Shown here in pieces: positions 1 through 4,439 of a stretch of 5,726 bases of DNA (position 1 is the first letter of the stretch; the number at the start of each line of letters is the position of its first letter). The stretch is from an uncultured Phycisphaerales bacterium (GTDB lineage Bacteria > Planctomycetota > Phycisphaerae > UBA1845 > CAIVHJ01): contig CAIVHJ010000154.1 in the NCBI GenBank assembly GCA_903905665.1, forward strand, positions 1-5,726, written 5' to 3'. Position numbers and translations under genes: made by a program. The notes beneath the pieces are model-generated. The model was not told the origin of the DNA. It saw only the letters and a list, made by a program, of their open reading frames with translations, and ran no database searches.

Positions 1-7
1 CAGGTGA

Positions 8-60
8 AGCCACAGATGAACGCATATAAAACCGTGATAATTCGTGTAAAACTGTGGACT
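8..60. repeat. Palindromic intergenic repeat, copy 1
   Basis: The arms AGCCACAG (8-15) and CTGTGGACT (52-60) are complementary apart from one bulged T. They sit directly after the ligA-type stop codon. The same element, essentially identical, follows the ligA tail at 1941-1993, and a divergent version follows the third tail at 4919-4960. It could form a stem in either transcript and act as a bidirectional terminator, or it could belong to a dispersed REP-like family. No T-tract follows, so a terminator role is inference. Confidence 0.6.
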
Positions 61-74
61 AGAAGCAGTGGAGG

Positions 75-94
75 AGCTTTTTTACAAAAAAGCT
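75..94. repeat. AT-rich perfect hairpin, copy 1
   Basis: AGCTTTTTT and AAAAAAGCT form a perfect inverted repeat around a two-base centre. The hairpin overlaps the Shine-Dalgarno and start region of the plus-strand gene remnant. Copy 2 is at 2008-2027. It may merely reflect codons of the original gene start, or it may occlude that ribosome site when transcribed. It lacks the GC stem and trailing T-run of a standard terminator. Confidence 0.45.
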
Positions 95-139
95 ATTACA
101 GGAAGCAATGCTTGCGCTTGGCGTGGCGTTAAGCCCGCT

Positions 140-200
140 ACCCGGTGGCGACGACGACAGCCTACGATACCAAAGCTATGAGCAAGACAGCCTTCTTCAT
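140..200 (-). pseudogene. Broken 5' fragment of a sixth HEAT-family gene
   Basis: Read on the minus strand from ATG at 200, the sequence begins MKKAVLL like the intact HEAT genes at 268-840 and 3120-3674. It then meets a TAG where the paralogs have Leu (after LVS). It has lost about 21 bases encoding part of the membrane helix, matches again at the codons for the RHRIP region, and ends at about 140 against the direct repeat. The upstream 201-267 is homologous to the spacers preceding the intact paralogs. It is therefore a truncated, nonsense-mutated relic, downstream of the gene at 268-840 in transcription order. It is probably the scar of a recombination event. Confidence 0.75.
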
Positions 201-267
201 GGCTACAAGGCCTCTCAGTCCATCAGAAAGTGGATCCAACTTGGTGAGCTTGTCCGCTAACTCTCGT
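201..267 (-). repeat. Conserved inter-HEAT spacer, copy 1
   Basis: These 67 bases match 841-908 and 3675-3742 closely and without obvious gaps. Each copy separates the stop of one HEAT gene from the ATG of the next. All three copies stay open in the frame of the downstream gene, giving a potential N-terminal extension containing ADKLxKLDPxSDG. The extension has no ATG. It shows both silent and replacement changes, so I treat it as a leader rather than as protein. It carries the GAGAGG or GGGAGG box about 10 bases before the ATG. Confidence 0.65.
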
Positions 268-840
268 CTACTTCCCCGGAAGGGTCTCTTTCCCCTGCAA
301 CCTGAGGATTGCCCTTTGGGCGGCTTTGGCAACTACCGGACGATTGTCATTCAGGAGCGGTTGTAAAAAGGGGATCGCGCTCTTGTCTCCCATTCCTCCA
401 AGGGCGGTCGCGGCCCAGAAGCGCACCCCCGAGACCGGATCAGACAAAAGTCCCAAGACGTGAGGAAGCAGCTTGTCTCTCACCGTAGCAGGATACTTGC
501 CTCCTGTGGCTATTACTGCCTGAATACGCGCATCATAATGCGGACTATGCATGTATTCAATCAGCATTTCGACTTCATCTGGGGTTAGGTTGTCCCACGC
601 GTCGCCGGCCAAAGCAATCCGGCGCAATGCGTTCGTTACTATTTCGTATTCGGGCGTCTGTTCCCACAACTCCTCATCTCTCAGATCTGCGTCCGGGGCG
701 CCGGCAGACGACACCGATTGATTGGCCCGCGCCGCAGCCTGGCGTGTTGTCAAGTACGGAATCCGGTGGCGAATGAGCAGGAACGCTGTCGCGACGACAG
801 CCAGTGAAACCAAAATTCCGAGCAAGACGGTCTTCTTCAT
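268..840 (-). CDS. Membrane-anchored HEAT-repeat protein, cassette 1 second gene
   Basis: This 190-residue protein has one N-terminal hydrophobic helix (about residues 4-23), then basic residues RHR, which suggests an anchor or uncleaved signal. A linker (about 35-60) precedes a helical domain. Residues about 99-183 read as two to three HEAT repeats: SPHYDAR, then LLPHVLGLLSDPVSGVRFWA, then a GDKSAIPFLQPLL unit and a final VAKAAQRAILRLQ helix. HEAT repeats are known as protein-binding scaffolds; the partner here is unknown. I start at ATG 840, where a GAGAGG box lies 10 bases upstream and the MKK start matches the paralogs; a TTG at 900 would add 20 residues. The stop of the preceding gene is 68 bases upstream. 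The middle segment (AWDNLT, GGKYPA) is shared with the protein at 3743-4291, the ends with the protein at 3120-3674. Confidence 0.85.
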   Translation of the reverse strand: MKKTVLLGILVSLAVVATAFLLIRHRIPYLTTRQAAARANQSVSSAGAPDADLRDEELWEQTPEYEIVTNALRRIALAGDAWDNLTPDEVEMLIEYMHSPHYDARIQAVIATGGKYPATVRDKLLPHVLGLLSDPVSGVRFWAATALGGMGDKSAIPFLQPLLNDNRPVVAKAAQRAILRLQGKETLPGK

Positions 841-908
841 GGCTACACGGCCTCTCAGTCCATCAGAAGGTGGATCCAACTTGGCGAGCTTGTCCGCCAA
901 CTCTCGCC
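841..908 (-). repeat. Conserved inter-HEAT spacer, copy 2
   Basis: This spacer separates the HEAT stop at 909 from the ATG at 840. It is homologous to 201-267 and 3675-3742. It contains the GAGAGG ribosome-site candidate for the gene at 268-840. An in-frame TTG at 900 permits, but does not prove, a longer protein. Confidence 0.65.
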
Positions 909-1000
909 TTACTTCTCCGGCGCGGTCTCTTCCCCCTGCAACTTCAAAATTGCCTTTTGAGCAACCTTGGCAACTGCCGGACGATCTTTAAGCAGCGGTT
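899..1000 (-). repeat. 102-base block identical to 3733-3834
   Basis: By eye I find no mismatch between 899-1000 and 3733-3834. The block covers the last ~30 codons and the stop of the first HEAT gene of each cassette, plus about ten bases of the spacer. Beyond 1000 and 3834 the two genes diverge quickly. Such a sharp edge of identity inside coding sequence points to recent gene conversion or recombination. Confidence 0.8.
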
Positions 1001-1454
1001 CCAGGTAGGGGATCACACTCTTGTCTCCCATTTTCCCGAGGCTCCATGCCGCCCAGAGCCGCACCGTCCAGACCGGATCAGACAAAAGACCCAACACATG
1101 AGGGAGTAACACGGCCCTAGCCGGATCAGAACGCGCTGCTCCGGCGACTATCAAAGCTGTCTCACGTGTGTCGTAATGCGGACTATGCATATACTCAATC
1201 ACCGTCTCGGTTTCATCCGGAGTTGGACCGCCACGCGCTTCAGCAGCGTTGACGATCACTATTAATTCGCGCTCCACCGCCTTGCATTTCGCCTTGCCTC
1301 TCCATACTTTATCGTCTTTCCAATCCGTTTCCGGAATACCGGCTTTCTCCCATGGCGATGGTTTAACGTGGAAATCGCAGGAAACCAACCAAACTCCCAT
1401 GGCCGCAAAAGCCAGAGAAACTAGCATATTAATTAAACTACTCTTGTTCTTCAT
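909..1454 (-). CDS. HEAT-repeat lipoprotein, cassette 1 first gene
   Basis: This 181-residue protein begins with a hydrophobic leader ending in a lipobox, LVSC, so Cys26 is the predicted lipidated residue of a signal peptidase II substrate. Asp follows the Cys, which in enterobacteria retains lipoproteins in the inner membrane; that rule may not hold here. The rest matches its paralogs: DWKDDKVW linker, a YMHSPHYDTR helix, RSDPARAVLLPHVLGLLSDP, GDKSVIPYLEPLL and a final AQKAILKLQ helix, about two to three HEAT repeats. The last ~26 residues are identical to the protein at 3743-4291, yet the N-terminus is unrelated to it, so the gene is a chimera. I start at ATG 1454 by analogy with the paralogs; no strong ribosome site is visible, and a TTG at 1505 would add 17 residues. 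It lies 69 bases downstream of the Cys-rich gene, probably on the same transcript. Confidence 0.85.
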   Translation of the reverse strand: MKNKSSLINMLVSLAFAAMGVWLVSCDFHVKPSPWEKAGIPETDWKDDKVWRGKAKCKAVERELIVIVNAAEARGGPTPDETETVIEYMHSPHYDTRETALIVAGAARSDPARAVLLPHVLGLLSDPVWTVRLWAAWSLGKMGDKSVIPYLEPLLKDRPAVAKVAQKAILKLQGEETAPEK

Positions 1455-1523
1455 AACATGCCGAGCCGCGCCACTCAAACCACCAAGACACCGATACTCA
1501 TTCAACGGCGCATCAATAACTTT

Positions 1524-1763
1524 TTAAGGTTTACCTGCACAGCCACTTTTGCAAGCGACTGTATCCGCGCCCGTTTTGCACTCGCCACCTGTGCAGCAGA
1601 GCAGACAATCAGTCTTGTTCGTCTCTTTCCCACACTTGTCACAACAGGGGCAGCACGCCGCGAGAGCTATGTGCGCGCCAAAGGCGAGCGCCACAATACC
1701 AGCCGCTATACACAGAGCCGCTATCCAACTCCTCATATACCTCTTCCCTTGAAGTATTTTCAT
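1524..1763 (-). CDS. Small secreted Cys-rich peptide precursor, cassette 1
   Basis: This 79-residue protein has a basic start (KGKRYMR), a hydrophobic core (about residues 13-35) and an ALA site, so a Sec leader is likely. LAAC at 34-37 also fits a lipobox, so it might be a lipoprotein. The exported part, about 44 residues, has 11 cysteines (37, 38, 40, 41, 44, 53, 56, 57, 62, 71, 75) with paired CC and CxxC spacings and few hydrophobic residues. That composition suits a disulfide-knotted peptide or a metal-binding (metallothionein-like) protein; I recognise no named family. ATG 1763 has GGAG 8 bases upstream. The gene heads the cassette behind a sigma70-like promoter. Its leader is 29/35 identical to the protein at 4440-4733, but the Cys-rich parts hardly align. 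Confidence 0.85.
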   Translation of the reverse strand: MKILQGKRYMRSWIAALCIAAGIVALAFGAHIALAACCPCCDKCGKETNKTDCLLCCTGGECKTGADTVACKSGCAGKP

Positions 1764-1800
1764 GCGCCAGTCTCCTTTTCGCTTGGGTTCGTTTGGTACC

Positions 1801-1830
1801 AACATACAATACCCCCAGTTTTGTTGTCAA
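1801..1830 (-). promoter_or_regulatory. Sigma70-like promoter of cassette 1
   Basis: On the minus strand a perfect TTGACA (1825-1830) is followed 18 bases later by TATGTT (1801-1806). The -10 box ends 37 bases before the Cys-rich start codon. The spacer includes a G5 run. The equivalent region of cassette 2 keeps the TTGACA but has a longer G run. It starts only about 20 bases from the ligA tail fragment. Confidence 0.6.
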
Positions 1831-1850
1831 GCAATATAAGCAGACTTTGG

Positions 1851-1940
1851 GGCGAGGATGCCGGTTCGAAGCTCGACAAAGCTCGCGCACTTGGCGTGAA
1901 GACGCTGACTGAGAAAGAGTTTTTGGAAATGCTCAGGTGA
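1851..1940 (+). pseudogene. ligA: C-terminal BRCT fragment of NAD-dependent DNA ligase (LigA), copy 2
   Basis: The 29 codons and stop encode GEDAGSKLDKARALGVKT followed by LTEKEFLEMLR, the recognisable last strand and helix of the LigA C-terminal BRCT domain. The rest of the ligase (adenylation, OB, zinc finger and HhH domains) is absent: upstream is a promoter and the Cys-rich gene on the other strand. It cannot encode a ligase. Compared with 4829-4918, eight bases differ, seven of them silent. That pattern fits divergence while the sequence was still part of a working gene, before it was cut down to a tail. A full ligA must exist elsewhere in the genome. Confidence 0.8.
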
Positions 1941-1993
1941 AGCCACAGATGAACGCATATAAAACCGTGATAATTCGTGTAAAACTGTGGACT
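1941..1993. repeat. Palindromic intergenic repeat, copy 2
   Basis: This is the same sequence as 8-60, again directly after the ligA-type stop codon and ending just before the ribosome site of the plus-strand remnant. The arms AGCCACAG and CTGTGGACT pair with one bulge. Confidence 0.6.
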
Positions 1994-2007
1994 AGAAGCA
2001 GTGGAGG

Positions 2008-2027
2008 AGCTTTTTGACGAAAAAGCT
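2008..2027. repeat. AT-rich perfect hairpin, copy 2
   Basis: AGCTTTTT and AAAAAGCT form a perfect 8-base stem around GACG. The stem covers the end of the GGAGGAG box and the TTG start at 2014 of the plus-strand remnant. It may hide the ribosome site, or it may be incidental to the codons. Confidence 0.4.
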
Positions 2028-2282
2028 ATTACAGGGAGCAATGCTTGCGCTTGGCTTGGCGTTCTTGGTCTTCGTTGGCTGGCAAGGGGCTGCGTTCCTG
2101 GAACACCTTGGAGAACGTCCGATTCGCATTGTCACCGGTTTTGAGGGTGCCCGCCTACGAAGCTGACGAAGGTTTCGAACACACACTGGCTGATCGATGT
2201 GGAGGACCCAACTTGGAAGAGGCCGCACTTCTTCCTGTTTCGGGTAGAGGGCGCGGTCTCGGCGTTGATTGCTTGCTTTTTG
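2014..2282 (+). pseudogene. Decayed start of a membrane protein gene that once followed ligA
   Basis: A strong GGAGGAG box stands 4 bases before a TTG at 2014. The frame from there encodes MTKKLLQGAMLALGLAF and a further hydrophobic stretch, a convincing membrane leader, but stops at 2166 after 50 residues. From 2145 another frame is open and reads protein-like (NTHWLIDVEDPTWKRPHFF, then a hydrophobic segment), so one frameshift around 2140-2165 would join them; a third frame is also open there, so this join is tentative. The sequence ends near 2282, where it meets the 3' end of the HEAT gene at 2287. The first codons recur at about 80-130 with the start codon lost. I do not recognise the family. 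It is probably a gene that once followed ligA and was cut by the HEAT duplications. Confidence 0.5.
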
Positions 2283-2286
2283 CCGT

Positions 2287-2850
2287 CTACTTCCCCGGAG
2301 CGGCTTCCTTCTGCTGCAACTTCTTAATCGCCTCCAAGGCGGTACTAGCAACTGCTGGATTATGATCATCCAACAGGGGTTCCAAGAAGGGAATCATGCT
2401 TTTATCGCCGATAAACTCAAGTGCATCTGCGGCATATATGCGTACTATGTAGACCGGATCCGACAAAAGACTTATGACATGTGGTAATAACATGGACCTG
2501 GCCGGATCAGAACGCGCCGTTCCTGCGGCTATCACAGCCTTCCAACGCGCAAAATAATGCGGACTTTGCATGTAAACAATCAGCACTGCGGCTTGATTTG
2601 TGGTTAGGGGTTTGCCATCGAATTCAACAATTCTGGTGGTCCACCTGATTTCGTTCCAAGCGGCTTGGGCTTCTGGAGTTTTTCTCCATAGCTCGTCGTC
2701 TTTTCGATCTGCTACCGGGACATCCGCTTCCGGTCTTACAAGGGGGGGCATTGGGAACGATGGTCTCACTCTCCGCCGGGAACCCAGCCAGAGGGCTGTA
2801 GCTATGAGAGCCAGCAAAACCACGCTTATCCATAAAACGCGTTTTTTCAT
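2287..2850 (-). CDS. Solitary, divergent HEAT-repeat membrane protein
   Basis: This 187-residue protein has an N-terminal anchor (about residues 5-23) followed by basic SRRRVRP and a Pro-rich linker (about 34-48). The linker is followed by RKDDELWRKTPEAQ, equivalent to the WRDxxLW motif of the paralogs. The HEAT region includes YMQSPHYFAR, RSDPARSMLLPHVISLLSDP, GDKSMIPFLEPLL and ALEAIKKLQ. It is the most divergent of the five intact paralogs, and its N-terminus is its own. ATG 2850 is well supported by GGAGG 5 bases upstream. It has no Cys-rich partner next to it and lies 269 bases from the gene at 3120-3674, so it probably has its own promoter. An inverted repeat at 2869-2892 stands just upstream. 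Its middle is of the RSDPAR type also found at 909-1454 and 3120-3674. Confidence 0.85.
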   Translation of the reverse strand: MKKRVLWISVVLLALIATALWLGSRRRVRPSFPMPPLVRPEADVPVADRKDDELWRKTPEAQAAWNEIRWTTRIVEFDGKPLTTNQAAVLIVYMQSPHYFARWKAVIAAGTARSDPARSMLLPHVISLLSDPVYIVRIYAADALEFIGDKSMIPFLEPLLDDHNPAVASTALEAIKKLQQKEAAPGK

Positions 2851-2868
2851 ATGATCCTCCAATTCATG

Positions 2869-2892
2869 GTATGAGCTGATTTATGCTCATAC
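2869..2892. promoter_or_regulatory. Inverted repeat upstream of solitary HEAT gene, possible operator
   Basis: GTATGAGC (2869-2876) and GCTCATAC (2885-2892) are perfect 8-base inverted repeats around an 8-base AT-rich centre. They lie 19-42 bases upstream of ATG 2850. The symmetry suits a dimeric regulator site or a leader-RNA hairpin. No repressor gene is nearby and no clear -35/-10 pair fixes the promoter, so the role is inferred. Confidence 0.4.
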
Positions 2893-2956
2893 TATGCTGG
2901 CTGACTTCGACGTTTATAGATCTAAACTGTGCTCCAACTAAACACGACACCGCGAA

Positions 2957-3023
2957 ACAGCAGCACGTCAGTGGGTAGGACGGCTTTCCTTGCAGATTCC
3001 TAGGTTCGAGCCCTGATTGCAGC
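2957..3023 (+). other. tRNA-like relic
   Basis: A D-arm-like stem CGTC/GACG (2966-2969, 2979-2982) encloses AGTGGGTAG. A T-arm-like stem with loop TTCGAGC (3005-3011) has CTAGG/CCTGA, four of five pairs counting one wobble. The outer segments 2957-2963 and 3017-3023 pair at about five of seven positions. The stretch between the arms is 17 bases, about six too few, and no anticodon stem forms. It therefore looks like a tRNA that has lost part of its anticodon region, or a chance match. It is not a working tRNA. Confidence 0.3.
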
Positions 3024-3119
3024 GGATTTTGCACGCGGTTCCTACAAAATTTCCAAGGCAGCAGCCTTTGTGCTCCATCTCGTTCACAGAGCCCGTAACA
3101 TCTGTCCGCTAACTCTCGT

Positions 3120-3674
3120 CTACTTCCCCGTCACGGTCTCTTTTCCTTCCTGCAACCTAAGGATTGCCCGTTGGGCGGCTTTGGCAACTACCGTACGATT
3201 GTCATTCAGGAGTGGGTGTAAGAAGGGGATCGCACTCTTATCTCCCATTCTCTCAAGGCTACCCGCAGCCGACAGGCGCACGAACGAGACCGGATCGGAC
3301 AAAAGACCTAAGACGTGAGGGATCAACATGGCCCTAGCCGGGTCAGAACGCGCAGATCCTGCGACTATCAAAGCCGTCTCGCGCGTTTCATAATGTGGAC
3401 TGTGAATGTATTCAATCAGTACTTCGACTTCATCTGCGGTTGGGAAACCCCGCACATCGGCGGCCGTTGCGATCGCCTTTAACTTGTCCTGCACTACTTT
3501 GTATTCCGGCGTCTTCCTCCACAAATCATTGTCTCTCCAATCTGCGTCAGGGGTGCCGGCGTGCGCCGTAGTCTGGCGTGTTGTCAAGTACGGAATCCGG
3601 TGGCGAATGAGCAAGAACGCTGTCGCGACGACAGCCAGTGAAACCAAAACTCCGAGCAAGACGGCCTTCTTCAT
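3120..3674 (-). CDS. Membrane-anchored HEAT-repeat protein, cassette 2 second gene
   Basis: This 184-residue protein has an N-terminal helix (about residues 4-23) and RHRIPYLTTRQ segment nearly identical to the proteins at 268-840 and 3743-4291. DADWRDNDLW and TPEYKVV follow, then YIHSPHYETR, RSDPARAMLIPHVLGLLSDP, GDKSAIPFLHPLL and a VAKAAQRAILRLQ helix: two to three HEAT repeats. Its end resembles the protein at 268-840, also the second gene of its cassette, but its middle (RSDPAR type) resembles 909-1454 and 2287-2850. That is evidence of shuffling. ATG 3674 has GGGAGG 10 bases upstream; a TTG at 3713 would add 13 residues. The preceding gene stops 68 bases upstream, so the two are probably cotranscribed. 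It is probably an envelope scaffold; the partner is unknown. Confidence 0.85.
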   Translation of the reverse strand: MKKAVLLGVLVSLAVVATAFLLIRHRIPYLTTRQTTAHAGTPDADWRDNDLWRKTPEYKVVQDKLKAIATAADVRGFPTADEVEVLIEYIHSPHYETRETALIVAGSARSDPARAMLIPHVLGLLSDPVSFVRLSAAGSLERMGDKSAIPFLHPLLNDNRTVVAKAAQRAILRLQEGKETVTGK

Positions 3675-3742
3675 GGCTACAAGGCCTCCCAGTCCATCAG
3701 AAGGTGGATCCAATTTGGCGAGCTTGTCCGTTAACTCTCGCC
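3675..3742 (-). repeat. Conserved inter-HEAT spacer, copy 3
   Basis: This copy is homologous to 841-908 and 201-267 and separates the stop at 3743 from ATG 3674. It contains a GGGAGG box that probably serves the downstream HEAT gene. Like the others, it stays open in the frame of that gene. Confidence 0.65.
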
Positions 3743-3834
3743 TTACTTCTCCGGCGCGGTCTCTTCCCCCTGCAACTTCAAAATTGCCTTTTGAGCAACC
3801 TTGGCAACTGCCGGACGATCTTTAAGCAGCGGTT
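3733..3834 (-). repeat. 102-base block identical to 899-1000
   Basis: This is the partner of the block at 899-1000, covering the 3' end of the first HEAT gene of cassette 2 and about ten bases of spacer. The identity ends sharply at 3834. Confidence 0.8.
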
Positions 3835-4291
3835 TTAGGCGGGGGATCACACTCTTGTCTCCCATGCTCCCAAGGGCGTCAGCGGCCCAAAAGCGCACAT
3901 CCGAGACGGGATCTGACAAAAGACCCAAGACGTGAGGAAGCAACTTGGCTCTAACCGGAGCAGGATACTTGCCTCCCGAGAATATTGCAGCCAGCGCACG
4001 CGCTTCATAATGCGGGCTATGTATATTCACAATCAGCGCTTCGACTTCATCTGAGGTTAGGTTGTCCCACGCGTCGCCAGCTTGGCCGATCTGGTGCAAC
4101 TCATCCATTACTACTTTGTATTCGGGCGTCATACTCCACAACTTCGCGTCTCTCCAATCTGCGTCCGGGGTGCCGGCGTGCGCCGCAGTCTGGCGTGTTG
4201 TCAAGTACGGAATCCGATGGCGAATGAGCAAGAAGGCTGTCGCGACGACAGCCAGTGAAACCAAAACTCCAAGTAAAACGGCTTTTTTCAT
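3743..4291 (-). CDS. Membrane-anchored HEAT-repeat protein, cassette 2 first gene
   Basis: This 182-residue protein shares the N-terminal helix and RHRIPYLTTRQ stretch of the second-gene paralogs, instead of the lipoprotein leader found at the same cassette position in 909-1454. DADWRDAKLW and TPEYKVV follow, then a GDAWDNLT segment, IHSPHYEAR, GGKYPAPVRAKLLPHVLGLL, GDKSVIPRLKPLL and AQKAILKLQ: two to three HEAT repeats. The middle matches 268-840, while the last ~26 residues match 909-1454 exactly. ATG 4291 fits the MKK start of the paralogs. A GTG at 4294 is better spaced (8 bases) from the AAGGGA box and would add one residue. It lies 148 bases after the Cys-rich stop, a wider gap than in cassette 1 (69 bases). 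Confidence 0.85.
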   Translation of the reverse strand: MKKAVLLGVLVSLAVVATAFLLIRHRIPYLTTRQTAAHAGTPDADWRDAKLWSMTPEYKVVMDELHQIGQAGDAWDNLTSDEVEALIVNIHSPHYEARALAAIFSGGKYPAPVRAKLLPHVLGLLSDPVSDVRFWAADALGSMGDKSVIPRLKPLLKDRPAVAKVAQKAILKLQGEETAPEK

Positions 4292-4439
4292 CACATATCA
4301 CGTCCCTTCAGTCAAAGCAAACGCATGCTGTGCACCGGTAACCAACGTATCGGCGGAGCCAAGGCCATTGGGACACGCCCTTCCGCACCTGTTCTCACTG
4401 GCCTGCTATGCACGCGGCATGACCCAACGCCGTCCGCAG
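4292..4439 (-). other. Spacer between Cys-rich gene and HEAT gene, cassette 2
   Basis: These 148 bases are about twice the length of the matching spacer in cassette 1 and show no clear similarity to it. Near the left end is the AAGGGA ribosome box of the HEAT gene. A short open stretch containing CGRACPNG lies in one minus-strand frame but has no start codon, so I do not call it a gene. No terminator is evident, so read-through from the Cys-rich gene is plausible. Confidence 0.4.

Larger units (their letters stand above)
1..130 (+). repeat. Long direct repeat, copy 1 (ligA tail end, palindrome, gene start)
   Basis: This segment is nearly identical to 1934-2063, with a handful of substitutions and no gaps. 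It opens with the last Arg codon and TGA (2-7) of the ligA-type tail that is seen more fully at 1851-1940. It then carries a palindrome, a GGAGGAG Shine-Dalgarno box (about 70-76) and the first codons of a plus-strand membrane protein. In this copy the TTG start found in copy 2 has become TTA. After about 130 the sequence runs into a broken HEAT gene instead of continuing the membrane protein. It is best read as the edge of a tandem duplication whose left partner lies outside the window. Confidence 0.85.
1934..2063 (+). repeat. Long direct repeat, copy 2
   Basis: This near-identical partner of 1-130 covers the end of the ligA tail, the palindrome, the GGAGGAG box and the first codons of the plus-strand gene. 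The two copies lie 1933 bases apart, and cassette 1 fills the space between them, so cassette 1 is bounded by direct repeats. Homologous recombination between them could delete or amplify the cassette. Confidence 0.85.
2851..3119. other. Intergenic region upstream of the solitary HEAT gene
   Basis: I see no gene in these 269 bases. They hold the inverted repeat at 2869-2892, a tRNA-like relic at about 2957-3023 and, at 3103 to the right-hand edge, the start of a 27-base stretch (3103-3129) identical to 251-277. That stretch is the 3' flank of the HEAT stop codons, so the spacer after the gene at 3120-3674 breaks off abruptly at 3103, consistent with a deletion or recombination junction there. 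Confidence 0.5.

Noticed and set aside
75..94. Intrinsic terminator
   Set aside because: The stem is almost all A-T and no T-run follows on either strand. It overlaps a gene start, so I list it only as a hairpin.
722..991. Plus-strand open frames opposite the HEAT genes
   Set aside because: They repeat wherever a HEAT gene repeats, lack ribosome sites and encode no recognisable protein.
1458..1940. Plus-strand 160-codon frame ending in the ligA tail
   Set aside because: Only the last ~30 codons resemble LigA. Everything upstream is antisense to the Cys-rich gene and its promoter, so I call just the tail as a fragment.
1992..2369. Minus-strand 125-codon frame between the HEAT gene at 2287 and the ligA tail
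   Set aside because: It is Arg/Pro-rich, overlaps the 3' end of a real gene in another frame and has no ribosome site. The opposite strand gives a better gene-like start at 2014.
2957..3023. Functional tRNA gene
   Set aside because: There is no anticodon stem, about six bases are missing between the D and T arms, U8 is absent and the acceptor stem is imperfect.
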